Shown: positions 1-10,937, counted from the first letter of the stretch. The stretch: 64,000 nucleotides of DNA from Stenotrophomonas maltophilia (GCF_004920835.1 NZ_QFHO01000009.1:85630-149629), one strand, 5' to 3'. Program-made: numbers and translations. The notes: a model not told the origin generated them from the sequence alone.

Positions 1-184
1 ATGGTGACCAGGCTCTGACTGTAACTGCCAGTCATTTCGGATCCAGTGGGGGAGGGAGGGGCGCCCGCAAGGCGCACGCCCGCGACCCCTATCGGCGCAG
101 GTGGGCGGGACTTGAGCGGTCGCAGCAGCTGCGACCCGGCTCGGCTATCCTGCCACGCCTGTTCCCGTTGCTGGAAATCATCCG
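1..184. other. window edge and radA upstream region
   Basis: This stretch lies before the first complete gene. A short reading frame at 1-18 ends in TGA and could be the tail of a gene outside the window, but too little is present to name it. The rest is GC-rich, with inverted segments near 58-90, and must hold the radA promoter. No clear -35/-10 pair was recognised. Confidence 0.3.
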
Positions 185-1663
<1,479 letters not shown>

Positions 1664-1671
1664 CCGATTAC

Positions 1672-3528
1672 ATGCAGGACACCGCACTCACCGCCCCCAA
1701 CGCCGAAATTCGTCGCGCCGGGGTCGATCTCAATGGACTGATGACGGTGCTGGGCAAGCACCTGTATTCCACCCCGGTGGTGGCGCTGCGCGAGCTGGTG
1801 CAGAACGCGCACGACTCGATCATCCGCCGTCGCATTGAACAGCCTGGCGTCGAGGTGCCCTCGCGCATTTCGGTGCAGGTCGATGCCGCCGCTGGCGTGC
1901 TGCGCATCAGCGATACCGGCGCCGGCCTGACCCGCCAGGAGATCCATGATTACCTGGCCACTGTCGGCGTTGGCTACACCCGTGGCCTGCGCCAGGGCGG
2001 CGAGGACGATGAAGGCCTGATCGGCATGTTCGGCCTCGGCTTCCTCTCTGCCTTCGTGCTGGCGCGCCGGGTCAGCGTGCGCACTACCTCGTACCAGACG
2101 CCGGAGCTGGGGCACCTGTACGTGTCCAGCAACGCCGAGCAGTACACCGTCAGCGAAATGCCGGCGCGTGCGGTCGGCACCGAGGTGGAGCTGGAGCTGC
2201 ATCCGGATTTCCTGCCGCTGGCCAACGAAGCACGCCTGCACGAGGTGCTGGGCCGCTACTGCGCGCTGCTGTCCGAGCCGATCTTCATCGGTGCCGGGGC
2301 CGAGGCGCTCAACCCTGAGCCGCCGCCGTGGCGCGGCCAGGGGGAGGTCGCCGTGCATCCGGTGCAGGCGCGGCGCCAGGCGCTGCAGTTCGCGGCGCGC
2401 TTCGAGCATGATTTCGAGCCCATCGTGACCGTGCCGCTGCGCGCGGACGGCAGCAGCGATGCCACAGGCATGTTATGGGTGCAGGACGGTGCCACCTACG
2501 GCACCAGCGACAATCGCAACCTGTCGGTGTTCGTGCGCGGGATGCTGCTGGACGACGATGCGCGCGACCTGCTGCCGCCGTGGGCCGGCTTCATTGGCGG
2601 TGTGATTGAATCCTCGCGGCTGACGCCCACCGCCAGCCGCGAAGACCTGCAGCGTGACGACCAGTACCGCGCCGTGCAGCATGCACTGCTGGAAGCGCTG
2701 ATCGATGGCCTGGCCGACGTTGCACGGCAACAGCCGGAAGCCTGGCGGCGCGTGCTGAGCCGCCACAACGAGGCACTGCTGGGCGCGGCGCTGTGTGATG
2801 ACCGCCTGTTCGAACTGCTGCTGGAGCATGTGCGCGTGCCGACCTCGCAAGGCGACCTGCCGGCCAGCGCGTTGCCGGCGCGTGGCGCGGTGCACGTCAT
2901 CCTCGACAACGGCGGCGGCTTCGAGGAAATGCTGTTCCGCGCAATGGGCGTACCGGTGGCACACGGCCATCGCTATGCGGTGGTGCCGTTCCTGCGGCGC
3001 TGGGCCCAGGCCAAGGGGTTGCGTCTGGTCGAACTCGGCACCGAGCAGGGCAACCGCGCGCTGTTCCGTACCGATGACAGCCTTGATGAGACGCAGCTGG
3101 CGTGGCTGCGCGAGCAGCTGGGCGATGGTGAACAGCTGCTGCCGGCACGCTTCAGCCCGGAGGCGCTGCCGGTGGTGGTGGTGCCCGACCGCGAGGCCGA
3201 GCTGAAGCAGCGCCTGGAAGACGACGAGAACGACAAGCGCGTTTCAATGGCGGCGCTGCGCCTGGCCCGGCAGTTCACCGCGCGCATCGAATCGCGTGCG
3301 CCGTCGCGGCTGTACCTCAATCTCGACAACCCGGCGGTGCAGGCCCTGCTGCGCGCCCAGCGCGACGGCCATCCGCAGGCCGAAGCCGCTGCACGCCTGT
3401 TGCGTTCGTTGAAGATCATTGTCGCCGCGCAGGGCCGTCCGCTGGCCCGCACGGCTGCCACGCCGGGCCCGGATCTCAATGGCGCCTTCGCCGATATTGC
3501 CGGTGCCCTGCAGCAGATGCTGCGCTGA
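1672..3528 (+). CDS. HSP90-family (HtpG-like) GHKL ATPase
   Basis: 618-aa protein related to HtpG but divergent. The GHKL ATP-binding fold is visible: helix ELVQNAHD (residues 41-48) carries the catalytic Glu/Asn, DTGAG (81-85) is the adenine-binding loop, and GMFGLGF (118-124) is the glycine-rich lid motif. The segment with TASREDLQRDD corresponds to the HtpG middle-domain NVSRE region. No MEEVD-type tail is present; the protein ends in QQMLR. The start is the ATG eight bases after the radA stop, preceded by CAGGAG. The longer upstream frame is radA read out of frame. A large TPR-like gene follows after 47 bases, which suggests a chaperone/co-chaperone pair. Its clients are unknown. Confidence 0.85.
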   Translation: MQDTALTAPNAEIRRAGVDLNGLMTVLGKHLYSTPVVALRELVQNAHDSIIRRRIEQPGVEVPSRISVQVDAAAGVLRISDTGAGLTRQEIHDYLATVGVGYTRGLRQGGEDDEGLIGMFGLGFLSAFVLARRVSVRTTSYQTPELGHLYVSSNAEQYTVSEMPARAVGTEVELELHPDFLPLANEARLHEVLGRYCALLSEPIFIGAGAEALNPEPPPWRGQGEVAVHPVQARRQALQFAARFEHDFEPIVTVPLRADGSSDATGMLWVQDGATYGTSDNRNLSVFVRGMLLDDDARDLLPPWAGFIGGVIESSRLTPTASREDLQRDDQYRAVQHALLEALIDGLADVARQQPEAWRRVLSRHNEALLGAALCDDRLFELLLEHVRVPTSQGDLPASALPARGAVHVILDNGGGFEEMLFRAMGVPVAHGHRYAVVPFLRRWAQAKGLRLVELGTEQGNRALFRTDDSLDETQLAWLREQLGDGEQLLPARFSPEALPVVVVPDREAELKQRLEDDENDKRVSMAALRLARQFTARIESRAPSRLYLNLDNPAVQALLRAQRDGHPQAEAAARLLRSLKIIVAAQGRPLARTAATPGPDLNGAFADIAGALQQMLR

Positions 3529-3575
3529 GCACCCCCCCTCTCATCCAGCCTTCGCTAGACAGGAGCATTTACCCC

Positions 3576-5882
3576 ATGGACATCTGGAACTGGGTCGAAA
3601 AACTGCAGGGTGACCTGCGCCAGGCCGGCCAGGCGCAGAACGCGCACCTGCTGAACCGCCTCGCCGACGAGGTCAGCGAACTGCAGGTCGACCGCGTCGA
3701 CGCACTGCTGCCCGAAGCGCGTGCGCTGGGCAAGGCGCTGGACAACCCCTGGGTCGACGTCTACGTCGGCCACTGGGCACTGCGCAACCGCGTCGGCAAC
3801 CGCGTCGAAGGCGAAAGCGCGCTGGGCGAAGCCGTGGCGCTGTTCGAGCGTGCACACCGCGAGGACACCCTGGAGTGCCCGCAGTCGATCTGCGTGACCC
3901 AGGACCTGGCCGCCTGCTACGGCAACATCGATGGCCCGGGCTGGGTGCCGGAACGTATCGAGGTGTGCGATGAAACACTGGGTCGCATCGACCCGAGCTG
4001 GGCCTGCTTCCAGTGCCTGAGTTGCGAGAAGGCCGATGCACTGCTTGACGATGGTCGCGGCCAGGACGCGCTGGACTACCTGCAGGTGCAGTCGGATGCG
4101 ATCGAAGCCTGCGGCAAGGAAGTGTTCGACAGCTTCCCGGAGATGCAGATCAAGATCCTGCTGGGCATGGGCCGCGCCGAAGAAGCGCTGGTACTGATCG
4201 AGAAGCGCGAGGCCGAAGTGGCCGCGTCCGGCGAGTACGAGCCGGCCAACTGTACGGTGCCGCGCCGCTTGTCCAAAGCCTGGGCGCTGGCTCAATTGGG
4301 CCGCGACGAAGAGGCGCTGCAGCAGCTGGTGCCGTGGAGCGAGCTGACGCCGACATACTGGCGGCTGTGGGCGAACACAGCTGCCGCACTATGCCAGCGT
4401 GATCCGACGCGCAATACCTGGGACCTGGGCACGCGCTTCAATACCATCATCGAACACTTCGCCCGCGTCGGCTCGCACCGCCTGCTGATCGAGGTGGCCG
4501 CGCTGAGCCTGGAGCTGGCCCTGCAGCGTGGCGCGCGCTGGGTCGCGCAGCGCCAGCTGGAGCTTGCCCGTAGCCATCTGGCGCAGCTGCGCCAGGACCG
4601 CGGTGCGGCTGCGCTGGTGGCGGGCCTGGCTGCGCGCATCGATGCGTTGCCGGAGGTCGCACCGCTGCCGGTGCCGGCCGCTGAACTGCTGGCTTGGCTG
4701 AACGAGCAGGGGGAGCAGAATCAGTCGCGCGATCCCGAACGTGAGGCGCAGTGGCTGCTGCAGGCACAGGCGCAGCTGCCAGATGATGAGGCGCTGGCAG
4801 AAATGGCCGCCTCCGCGCTGAGCGCCTGTGGTGCACAGACGGAAGCGCGCGCATTGCTGTGGCGCTTCGTGCGCGCGCACACGCAGGATGATGGCCCGGC
4901 CGCCTACACGCTGATGCGCTGGCTGGCCGAGCAGGGCGACGACGACGGCCTGCGCCTGCTGGCGGATACCTATCGCGGCAGTGTGCCGGTGTTTGCGCAC
5001 TGGTGCGAGGTGCAGCGCGCCCGCCGCGTGTCGGACTGGCCGGCGCTGGAGCAGGCCGCGCAGGCGCTGCTGGCGGCCTCGCCGGGCTCGCATGGCGCGC
5101 GCGGCACGCTGGCGCGGATGTACATGGAAACCGGTCGCTTCAGCGAGGCGCAGGCCAGCTATGCGCAGCTGGTGGAGTTGCTGGAAGAACCCAGCGCCGC
5201 GTACTGGGACCACATGAGTGCGGCCAGCGCGGCACGCGACTGGGACGCGGTGCGTCGCTCGGCGGCGGCGATCGGCATGGAGCTGTCCAGCCAGGACGGC
5301 GTGGTCGAGGAGCCGTGGGGTTGGGTGATCATCCGCAGCGAAGAGAACGGCGAGCCGATGGAGTACTACGCACGCCGTAGTGGCCCGGTGACCGCACGCA
5401 TCGTCGAGAACGCGCCGGCCAATCGTGCGCAGCAGGTGGGCGACTGGGTGGTGTTCGACGCTGCGCTGGTGCATCCGGCGCCGGAGGAAGAGGAAGCGCG
5501 CGAGCATTTCATCCCGACCTATGCGCAGGTGCATGTGCTGGAGCGCGGCGGCTTTGCCCGCAGCTGGCTGGTCGACGGCGCGCACCCGGGCGAAGACGCG
5601 TGGAATGCCTTCGTCGAAGCCGCCGAGGCGCAGGGCTGGAAGGTGTGGTCGCACAGCCGTGCGGACTACACCGTGACCGATCCGGACATGGAGGAGGGCA
5701 CCCTGCCAGGCGTGCTGTTCACCGTCGCCCAGCCGCAGGATCATGCGCCGCTGGCGCTGCACCGCCTCCTGCAGCAGGAGACCGCGAAGTGGCCGCACCC
5801 GCACTGCTGGCTGCGCCTGGCCGAGGCCTGTGACCAGGATCGCCAGCCGCACCTGGACGTGATCGAGCGTTACGGGTTGTAA
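3576..5882 (+). CDS. large TPR-like repeat protein, partner of the HSP90-like gene
   Basis: 768 aa, mostly alpha-helical, with many Ala/Leu/Glu-rich helix pairs resembling tetratricopeptide or Sel1-type repeats across residues 1-600 (for example the stretches around ALVLIEKREAE and LARMYMETGRFSEAQASYAQL). A cysteine cluster, CFQCLSC, lies near residue 150. The C-terminal part (about 590-768) has a different, beta-rich composition. There is no signal peptide or membrane segment, so it is probably cytoplasmic. An AGGAG ribosome-binding site precedes the ATG. Its position directly behind the HSP90-like gene suggests it delivers or holds clients. The exact domain family was not recognised. Confidence 0.72.
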   Translation: MDIWNWVEKLQGDLRQAGQAQNAHLLNRLADEVSELQVDRVDALLPEARALGKALDNPWVDVYVGHWALRNRVGNRVEGESALGEAVALFERAHREDTLECPQSICVTQDLAACYGNIDGPGWVPERIEVCDETLGRIDPSWACFQCLSCEKADALLDDGRGQDALDYLQVQSDAIEACGKEVFDSFPEMQIKILLGMGRAEEALVLIEKREAEVAASGEYEPANCTVPRRLSKAWALAQLGRDEEALQQLVPWSELTPTYWRLWANTAAALCQRDPTRNTWDLGTRFNTIIEHFARVGSHRLLIEVAALSLELALQRGARWVAQRQLELARSHLAQLRQDRGAAALVAGLAARIDALPEVAPLPVPAAELLAWLNEQGEQNQSRDPEREAQWLLQAQAQLPDDEALAEMAASALSACGAQTEARALLWRFVRAHTQDDGPAAYTLMRWLAEQGDDDGLRLLADTYRGSVPVFAHWCEVQRARRVSDWPALEQAAQALLAASPGSHGARGTLARMYMETGRFSEAQASYAQLVELLEEPSAAYWDHMSAASAARDWDAVRRSAAAIGMELSSQDGVVEEPWGWVIIRSEENGEPMEYYARRSGPVTARIVENAPANRAQQVGDWVVFDAALVHPAPEEEEAREHFIPTYAQVHVLERGGFARSWLVDGAHPGEDAWNAFVEAAEAQGWKVWSHSRADYTVTDPDMEEGTLPGVLFTVAQPQDHAPLALHRLLQQETAKWPHPHCWLRLAEACDQDRQPHLDVIERYGL

Positions 5883-5894
5883 GCGTGATATCGG

Positions 5895-5959
5895 GCAGTG
5901 CCGGCCGCTGGCCGGCAACGCCATGAGATCCTGTGTTGCCGGCCAGCGGCCGGCACTAC
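5895..5959. repeat. SMAG-type inverted repeat pair
   Basis: Two copies of the GTAG-type palindrome with core TGCCGGCCGCTGGCCGGCA sit in opposite orientation at 5895-5917 and 5937-5959, with about 19 bases between. The pair can fold into a long hairpin between the TPR-like gene and the small exported protein. The second copy ends 15 bases before the next start codon. Confidence 0.85.
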
Positions 5960-5974
5960 CTCAAGGAGATATAC

Positions 5975-6439
5975 ATGCGAAAGACAGGGATGTTCGTGAT
6001 CGCCGGGCTGCTGCTGGCCCCCGCCGTGCAGGCCGCGCCGGCCTGCCAGGAACCAGTGGCTGTGGCCCGTGCCTTCTACGAGGCAACCACCGGCAATGGC
6101 GATCTGCTGGAACCGCCGCCGGCGCTGGTCAGCCCGGCCTTCGTCAAGGCCCTGCGTGGCGAGCGCGCCTGCCAGACGCGTGAGGAAGGCATCTGCACCA
6201 TCGATTCCGATCCGTGGCTGGACGCCCAGGATGGTGACATCGACAGCCCGGTGCGATACAGCTGGAAAGAGATCTCGGCCACTACGGGCCAGGTTGAAAT
6301 GCGCTATTCGGTATGGAATACGGCCTACCTGACCCGCCTGCCGATGGTGCGCGAAGGCCAGGGCTGCTGGCAGGTGGACGACATCCTCACCAACAGCGGT
6401 CGTTCGGTACGCAGGATCCTGGCCCAGCCGGTGCCCTGA
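5975..6439 (+). CDS. small exported protein of unknown function (DUF3828-like)
   Basis: 154 aa with a clear Sec signal peptide (MRKTGMFVIAGLLLAPAVQA, cleavage after AQA/VQA). The mature part has cysteines near residues 26, 66, 73 and 128, which could form disulfides, and a C-terminal segment GCWQVDDIL seen in NTF2-like/DUF3828-type periplasmic proteins. The start is fixed by AAGGAG at 5963-5968, seven bases upstream. It follows a repeat pair and is probably its own transcription unit or reads through from the TPR-like gene. The function is not known and the family assignment is tentative. Confidence 0.7.
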   Translation: MRKTGMFVIAGLLLAPAVQAAPACQEPVAVARAFYEATTGNGDLLEPPPALVSPAFVKALRGERACQTREEGICTIDSDPWLDAQDGDIDSPVRYSWKEISATTGQVEMRYSVWNTAYLTRLPMVREGQGCWQVDDILTNSGRSVRRILAQPVP

Positions 6440-6451
6440 ACTGCCGACGGC

Positions 6452-6507
6452 ATCCACGCATGGCGTGGAGCTACTCCATGTGCGATTGCCGGCCAGCGGC
6501 CGGCACG
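6452..6507. repeat. SMAG-type repeats downstream of two converging genes
   Basis: Two palindromes of different subfamilies lie between convergent genes. The copy at 6452-6474 (ATCCACGCATGGCGTGGAGCT followed by AC) is a GTAG-headed unit read on the minus strand. The copy at 6487-6507 carries the TGCCGGCCAGCGGCCGGCA core. Each can form a hairpin and may protect 3' ends or act in termination. Confidence 0.75.
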
Positions 6508-6510
6508 CCT

Positions 6511-7305
6511 TTATCGCGAATGCCCGAACACCAGTTCGATCACGAACTGGCTGCCGAAGAACGCCAGCAACAGCAACAGCATCGCCGCCAGCGTCCAGTG
6601 CACCGCTTTCATGCCGCGCCAGCCGTAGCGTCGGCGGCCGATCAGCAGCACACCGAATACGATCCACGACAGCACGCTCAGCACGGTCTTGTGCACCAGC
6701 TTCTGCGCCAGCAGGTCGTCGACGAACAGCACGCCGGTGACCAGGGTCAGGGTCAGCAGCGCGAAGCCGACGGTGATCACCCGGAACAGCAGCGATTCCA
6801 GGTCGGCCAGCGGCGGCAGCGCCCGCAGCCACGGGCGGAACTCGCGGCGACGCAGGGCGCGCTCCTGCAGCCACAGCATGATCGCCAGCAGCGCGGCGAT
6901 GCTCAGCGTGGCGTAGGCCAGCAGCGCCAGCCAGGCGTGGCTGGCCAGGCGCCAGCCCAGCACCCTGCTCGGTTCGTGGCCGTAGCCGTGGTAGGCCAGC
7001 AGCAGTACCGCGGCCAGCGGGAACACCACCACGCCCAGTGCCGACATGCGCCCGCGCGCACCGACCAGCGAGGTCAGCCAGGCCATGCCCAGGCCGACCA
7101 GCGACAGTGCGGCGAAGAAGTGCATGTCCGGCCCGCCGTTGGTGCGCATCGCCACCATCACGTGGTAGCCGCCATGCAGCAGCATCGCCGGCAGTGCCGG
7201 CCACAGCCAGACCGGGGAGCCGGTGGTTTCATCGCGGCCGAGCGCGCGCACCAGCAGGACACTGGCAGCCAGGTAGAGCAGGACGGCGATGAGAACGATT
7301 GTCAT
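6511..7305 (-). CDS. CcsA/YpjD-family inner-membrane protein
   Basis: 264 aa with about eight hydrophobic segments and the CcsA/HemX (cytochrome c assembly) pattern, including conserved histidines in AYHGYGH, ASHAWLAL and VHKTVLS. In E. coli the homologue ypjD also lies divergently next to ffh, so synteny supports orthology. CcsA proteins bind haem for cytochrome c maturation. For YpjD-type proteins that role is inferred, not proven. The start is the ATG at 7305 with a hydrophobic first helix directly behind it. Confidence 0.85.
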   Translation of the reverse strand: MTIVLIAVLLYLAASVLLVRALGRDETTGSPVWLWPALPAMLLHGGYHVMVAMRTNGGPDMHFFAALSLVGLGMAWLTSLVGARGRMSALGVVVFPLAAVLLLAYHGYGHEPSRVLGWRLASHAWLALLAYATLSIAALLAIMLWLQERALRRREFRPWLRALPPLADLESLLFRVITVGFALLTLTLVTGVLFVDDLLAQKLVHKTVLSVLSWIVFGVLLIGRRRYGWRGMKAVHWTLAAMLLLLLAFFGSQFVIELVFGHSR

Positions 7306-7380
7306 CGTTGCAGTTTCGCATACCCCCGCGGTGGTGGCGACGGCCGCAGCGTCGCAGTCCGGCGGGCAGGGCGGACCCGT

Positions 7381-7386
7381 TATACT
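7381..7386 (+). promoter_or_regulatory. probable -10 element of ffh
   Basis: TATACT sits 42 bases before the ffh ATG in an otherwise GC-rich spacer. No convincing -35 hexamer is found 17 bases upstream, so this is a candidate only. Confidence 0.4.
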
Positions 7387-7427
7387 GTGTGCCTTATTGT
7401 CCCCCGTTTTCAGACAGGTCGTACCGC

Positions 7428-8804
7428 ATGTTCGAGTCCCTGACCCAGCGCCTTTCCGGCACCATCGAGCGCCTGCGTGGCCGCGGCCGCCTGACCGAAG
7501 AGAACATCCGCGAGGCGACCCGCGAGGTCCGCATCGCGCTGCTCGAAGCCGACGTCGCGCTGCCCGTGGTGCAGGCCCTGATCGAGCGCATCAAGGTGCG
7601 TGCGGTCGGCCAGGAAGTGCTGAAGTCGCTGACCCCGGGCCAGGCCCTGATCAAGGTCGTGCGCGACGAGCTGACCGCGGTGATGGGCGCCGAAGCCAGC
7701 GACCTGAACCTGAATGTCCCGGCCCCGGCGATCATCCTGATGGCGGGCCTGCAGGGCGCCGGCAAGACCACTACCGTGGGCAAGCTGGCCAAGCACCTGA
7801 AGGAAAAGCGCAAAAAGAAGGTGATGGTGGTCTCGGCCGACGTCTACCGTCCGGCCGCGATCGAACAGCTGAAGACCCTGGCCGAGCAGGTCGGCGTGCT
7901 GTTCTTCCCGTCCAGCGCCGACCAGAAGCCGGAAGCCATCGTCCGCGCCGCCATTGACGATGCGCGCAAGTCGTTCGTCGACGTGCTGCTGGTCGATACC
8001 GCCGGCCGCCTGGCCATCGACGAAGCGATGATGGCCGAGATCAAGGCCCTGCACGCGGCGGTCAACCCGGCCGAAACGCTGTTCGTGGTCGATGCCATGA
8101 CCGGTCAGGACGCGGCCAACACCGCCAAGGCCTTCGGCGATGCGCTGCCGCTGACCGGCGTGGTGCTGACCAAGACCGACGGTGACGCGCGTGGCGGTGC
8201 CGCGCTGAGCGTGCGCTACATCACCGGCAAGCCGATCAAGTTCGTCGGTGTCAGCGAAAAGCCGGAAGGCCTGGACGTGTTCCATCCGGACCGTATCGCC
8301 AGCCGCATCCTCGACATGGGCGACGTGCTGTCGCTGGTCGAGCAGGTCGAGCAGCAGGTCGACAAGGACAAGGCCGCCAAGCTGGCCGAGAAGGTCGCCA
8401 AGGGCAAGAAGTTCGACCTGAACGACATGCGTGACCAGCTTGAGCAGATGCAGAACATGGGCGGCATCGGCGGCCTGATGGACAAGCTGCCGGGCCTGGG
8501 CAACATCCCCGACCACCTGAAGCAGCAGGTCAGCCAGGGCAAGGAAGTGCCGCGCATGATCGCCATCATCAGCTCGATGACCAAGAAGGAGCGGCGCAAC
8601 CCGAACCTGCTCAATGGCTCGCGCCGCGCGCGCATCGCCAAGGGCTCGGGCGTGACCCCGGCTGACGTCAACAAGCTCATGAAGCAGTACATGCAGATGG
8701 AAAAGATGATGAGCAAGATGGCCGGCGGCGGCATGAAGGGCATGATGCGAAGCATGAAGGGCATGATGGGTGCCATGGGCGGCCGCGGCATGCCGTTCCG
8801 TTGA
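7428..8804 (+). CDS. ffh: signal recognition particle protein Ffh (SRP54)
   Basis: 458-aa GTPase that binds SRP RNA and signal sequences and docks with FtsY for co-translational membrane targeting. NG domain: P-loop GLQGAGKTTT near residues 107-116, DVYRPAA, DTAGR and TKTDGDARGG. The M domain ends in a very methionine-rich tail (MKQYMQMEKMMSKM and following). Length fits the family. The ATG at 7428 is chosen because family proteins begin MFESLTQRL. Unlike the E. coli arrangement, two extra genes separate it from rpsP. Confidence 0.98.
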   Translation: MFESLTQRLSGTIERLRGRGRLTEENIREATREVRIALLEADVALPVVQALIERIKVRAVGQEVLKSLTPGQALIKVVRDELTAVMGAEASDLNLNVPAPAIILMAGLQGAGKTTTVGKLAKHLKEKRKKKVMVVSADVYRPAAIEQLKTLAEQVGVLFFPSSADQKPEAIVRAAIDDARKSFVDVLLVDTAGRLAIDEAMMAEIKALHAAVNPAETLFVVDAMTGQDAANTAKAFGDALPLTGVVLTKTDGDARGGAALSVRYITGKPIKFVGVSEKPEGLDVFHPDRIASRILDMGDVLSLVEQVEQQVDKDKAAKLAEKVAKGKKFDLNDMRDQLEQMQNMGGIGGLMDKLPGLGNIPDHLKQQVSQGKEVPRMIAIISSMTKKERRNPNLLNGSRRARIAKGSGVTPADVNKLMKQYMQMEKMMSKMAGGGMKGMMRSMKGMMGAMGGRGMPFR

Positions 8805-8828
8805 TGCGGGCCCCGTCCGCACTCTGAT

Positions 8829-8901
8829 GTAGCGCCCGAGCCCATGCTCGGGCGGCGGCGCCGAGGCGCCGCATCAAACAGTCGAGCAAGCTCGACTCTA
8901 C
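8829..8901. repeat. SMAG-type repeat pair after ffh
   Basis: A GTAG-headed palindrome (GCCCGAGCCCATGCTCGGGC core) at 8829-8853 and an oppositely oriented one (AGTCGAGCAAGCTCGACT, ending CTAC) at 8880-8901 flank a small GGCGCCGAGGCGCC hairpin. They fill the ffh to nitronate monooxygenase spacer and may serve as a 3' stabiliser or terminator. Confidence 0.75.
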
Positions 8902-8955
8902 CCCCGTCCTGCGCGCACCATGGAGGCCTGTCCGAAACGATGGGCCGCCATGCAG

Positions 8956-10026
8956 ATGTCCGCTGTTGCTTCCCGCGCCGAGGCGTTCTGCCAGCGCTTC
9001 GACGTTTCCGTTCCGATCCTGCTGGCACCGATGGCCGGTGCCTGCCCGGTGCCGTTGTCGGCCGCGCTGGCCAATGCCGGCAGCATGGGCGCGATGGGCG
9101 CGGTGTTGTCGTCGCCAGTCGATATCGGCCGCTGGATGGATGACTTCCGCGCCGTCTCCACCGGCCCGGCGCAGGTGAACCTGTGGTTGCCGGACCCGGC
9201 AGCGACCCGTGACGTCGCCGCCGAGGCAGCCAGTCGTGCTTTCCTCGCGCAATGGGGACCGGATGTACCGGCCAGTGCTGCCGACGCCACGCCCGCCGGT
9301 TTCGAAGAACAGTTCGCAGCGCTGCTGGCCGCCTGCCCGGAGGTGGCCTCGACCATCATGGGCGTGCTTTCGCCGCGCCACGTGCAGCAACTGAAGGATG
9401 CGGGCATTGCCTGGATTGCCTGCGCGACCACGCTGTCTGAAGCGCGTGCTGCACAGGATGCTGGCGCCGACGCGGTGGTGGCGCAGGGCGTGGAGGCCGG
9501 TGGTCATCGCGGTTCATTTGATCCGGCGATGGCCGAGCGTCAGCTGGTTGGACTGTTCGCGCTGCTGCCACGCCTGGCCGACCACCTGCAGATTCCGGTG
9601 ATCGCCGCCGGTGGCATTGCCGATGGCCGTGGCATTGCCGCCGCGCTCACCCTGGGTGCCAGCGCGGTGCAGATCGGCACTGCATTCCTGCGCACGCCCG
9701 AAGCGGCGATCGCTTCGGCGTGGGCCGATGGATTGGCGGCCAGCGAACCAGAAGACACCTGGCCGACCCGTGCTTTCAGTGGCCGCCTGGGTCGCGGCCT
9801 TGCCACGGCCTACGTGCGCGCTGCCGCCGCCGAAGGTGCGCCGGCGCCGCGCCCGTACCCGGTGCAGCGCGGCCTGACCGCGCCGATGCGCAAGCAGGCA
9901 GCGCAGGAAAACCGGTTGGCCGCAATGCAGGCCTGGGCCGGGCAATCGGCATGGATGGCGCCGGCACGACCGGCCGCCGAAGTGCTGCACGACATGTGGA
10001 GCCAGGCGCAGGCATTGCTGAAATGA
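8956..10026 (+). CDS. nitronate monooxygenase family FMN oxidoreductase
   Basis: TIM-barrel flavoprotein of the NMO (2-nitropropane dioxygenase) family, which oxidises alkyl nitronates such as propionate-3-nitronate. N-terminal motif ILLAPMAGA, central [12 protein letters not shown] with the catalytic His, then [18 protein letters not shown] and the phosphate-binding [13 protein letters not shown]. The start at 8956 gives 356 aa; in-frame ATGs at 8920 and 8950 are alternatives. The stop overlaps the start of the next gene by four bases (ATGA), so the two are translationally coupled. Confidence 0.9.
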   Translation: MSAVASRAEAFCQRFDVSVPILLAPMAGACPVPLSAALANAGSMGAMGAVLSSPVDIGRWMDDFRAVSTGPAQVNLWLPDPAATRDVAAEAASRAFLAQWGPDVPASAADATPAGFEEQFAALLAACPEVASTIMGVLSPRHVQQLKDAGIAWIACATTLSEARAAQDAGADAVVAQGVEAGGHRGSFDPAMAERQLVGLFALLPRLADHLQIPVIAAGGIADGRGIAAALTLGASAVQIGTAFLRTPEAAIASAWADGLAASEPEDTWPTRAFSGRLGRGLATAYVRAAAAEGAPAPRPYPVQRGLTAPMRKQAAQENRLAAMQAWAGQSAWMAPARPAAEVLHDMWSQAQALLK

Positions 10027-10835
10027 CGGTGACCTGCAACGGCCGGCCAGCACAGGTCGAGGATCTGCTGCCAGCGCTGGTCAACTACGGCCACTTCACC
10101 TCGCTGCAGGTGCGGGGTGGGGCGGTGCAGGGACTGGACCTGCATCTGGCGCGGTTGTCGCACGCTACCCGTGAACTGTTCGGCAGCGAACTGGTTGTGG
10201 TGCAGCTGCAGGCCTGGATGGCGCAGGCCCTGCAGCTGGCTGGGCTGGCTGATGCCTCGCTGCGGGTGACGGTGTACTCGCGCCACTTCGATTTCCGCAA
10301 TCCGCTGGCGGTGGTACCGGTGGACGTACTGGTGGCGGTGTCCTCGCCGGTGACGCTGGCCGCACCCAAGCGTGTGTGCAGCGTGGCCTGGCAGCGCGAA
10401 CTGCCGCACATCAAGCATGTCGGCACCTTCGGCCTGTTCGCCGAGCGCCGCGCGGCAATGGCTGACGGTTTCGACGATGTGCTGTTCGTGACCGCCGATG
10501 GCGAAATGGGTGAAGGCAGCACCTGGAACCTGGCCTTGCACGATGGTGAGCGGCTGCTCTGGCCGCAGGCGCCAGCCCTGCGCGGTACCGCCGAGGCCTT
10601 GCTGAAGCAGCACTGGCCCGGCCCACAGGCCACGCGACCGCTGGCGCTGGCTGAACTGGGGGGTGTGAAGGCGGCCTTCGCCTGCAACGCCAGCGGCCTG
10701 TGGGCGCTGGACGCCATCGACGGGCATGCCCTGCCGGGTTCGCAGGCGCTGGCGGAACAGGGCAGGGCGGTGCTGGCGGCGGTGCCCTGGCGGGGATTGG
10801 GGTCAGATCCCTTGTCCCCTGCAAAAGGGATCTGA
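10023..10835 (+). CDS. class IV PLP aminotransferase (PabC/Ilv-like)
   Basis: 270-aa fold-type IV PLP enzyme. Lys131 in PHIKHVG is the expected Schiff-base lysine and [11 protein letters not shown] carries the conserved Glu. The family includes aminodeoxychorismate lyase, branched-chain and D-amino-acid aminotransferases; the exact substrate cannot be read from the sequence. Its ATG overlaps the stop of the monooxygenase gene. The last eleven codons ([11 protein letters not shown]) and the TGA lie inside a palindromic repeat at 10799-10839, so the natural C-terminus has probably been replaced. Confidence 0.82.
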   Translation: MTVTCNGRPAQVEDLLPALVNYGHFTSLQVRGGAVQGLDLHLARLSHATRELFGSELVVVQLQAWMAQALQLAGLADASLRVTVYSRHFDFRNPLAVVPVDVLVAVSSPVTLAAPKRVCSVAWQRELPHIKHVGTFGLFAERRAAMADGFDDVLFVTADGEMGEGSTWNLALHDGERLLWPQAPALRGTAEALLKQHWPGPQATRPLALAELGGVKAAFACNASGLWALDAIDGHALPGSQALAEQGRAVLAAVPWRGLGSDPLSPAKGI

Positions 10836-10839
10836 CCCC
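10799..10839. repeat. GGGGTCAGATCCC palindrome overlapping a gene end
   Basis: Perfect 15-bp inverted arms (GGGGTCAGATCCCTT at 10799-10813, its complement at 10825-10839) with an 11-base loop. It contains the stop codon (10833-10835) of the class IV aminotransferase and can form a strong hairpin in front of the rpsP promoter. Confidence 0.85.
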
Positions 10840-10857
10840 GGCTGGCCAACCCCGGGG

Positions 10858-10886
10858 TTGGCTCCGGCCGACACTGCCGCTATAAT
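10858..10886 (+). promoter_or_regulatory. rpsP operon promoter
   Basis: TTGGCT at 10858-10863, a 17-base spacer and a consensus TATAAT at 10881-10886, ending 51 bases before the rpsP ATG. This would drive rpsP-rimM-trmD independently of the genes upstream. Confidence 0.7.
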
Positions 10887-10937
10887 CGCCGGCTTACCGC
10901 GCCATCCTGGCGACTGGGCAATAGGAAAAAAAAGACC

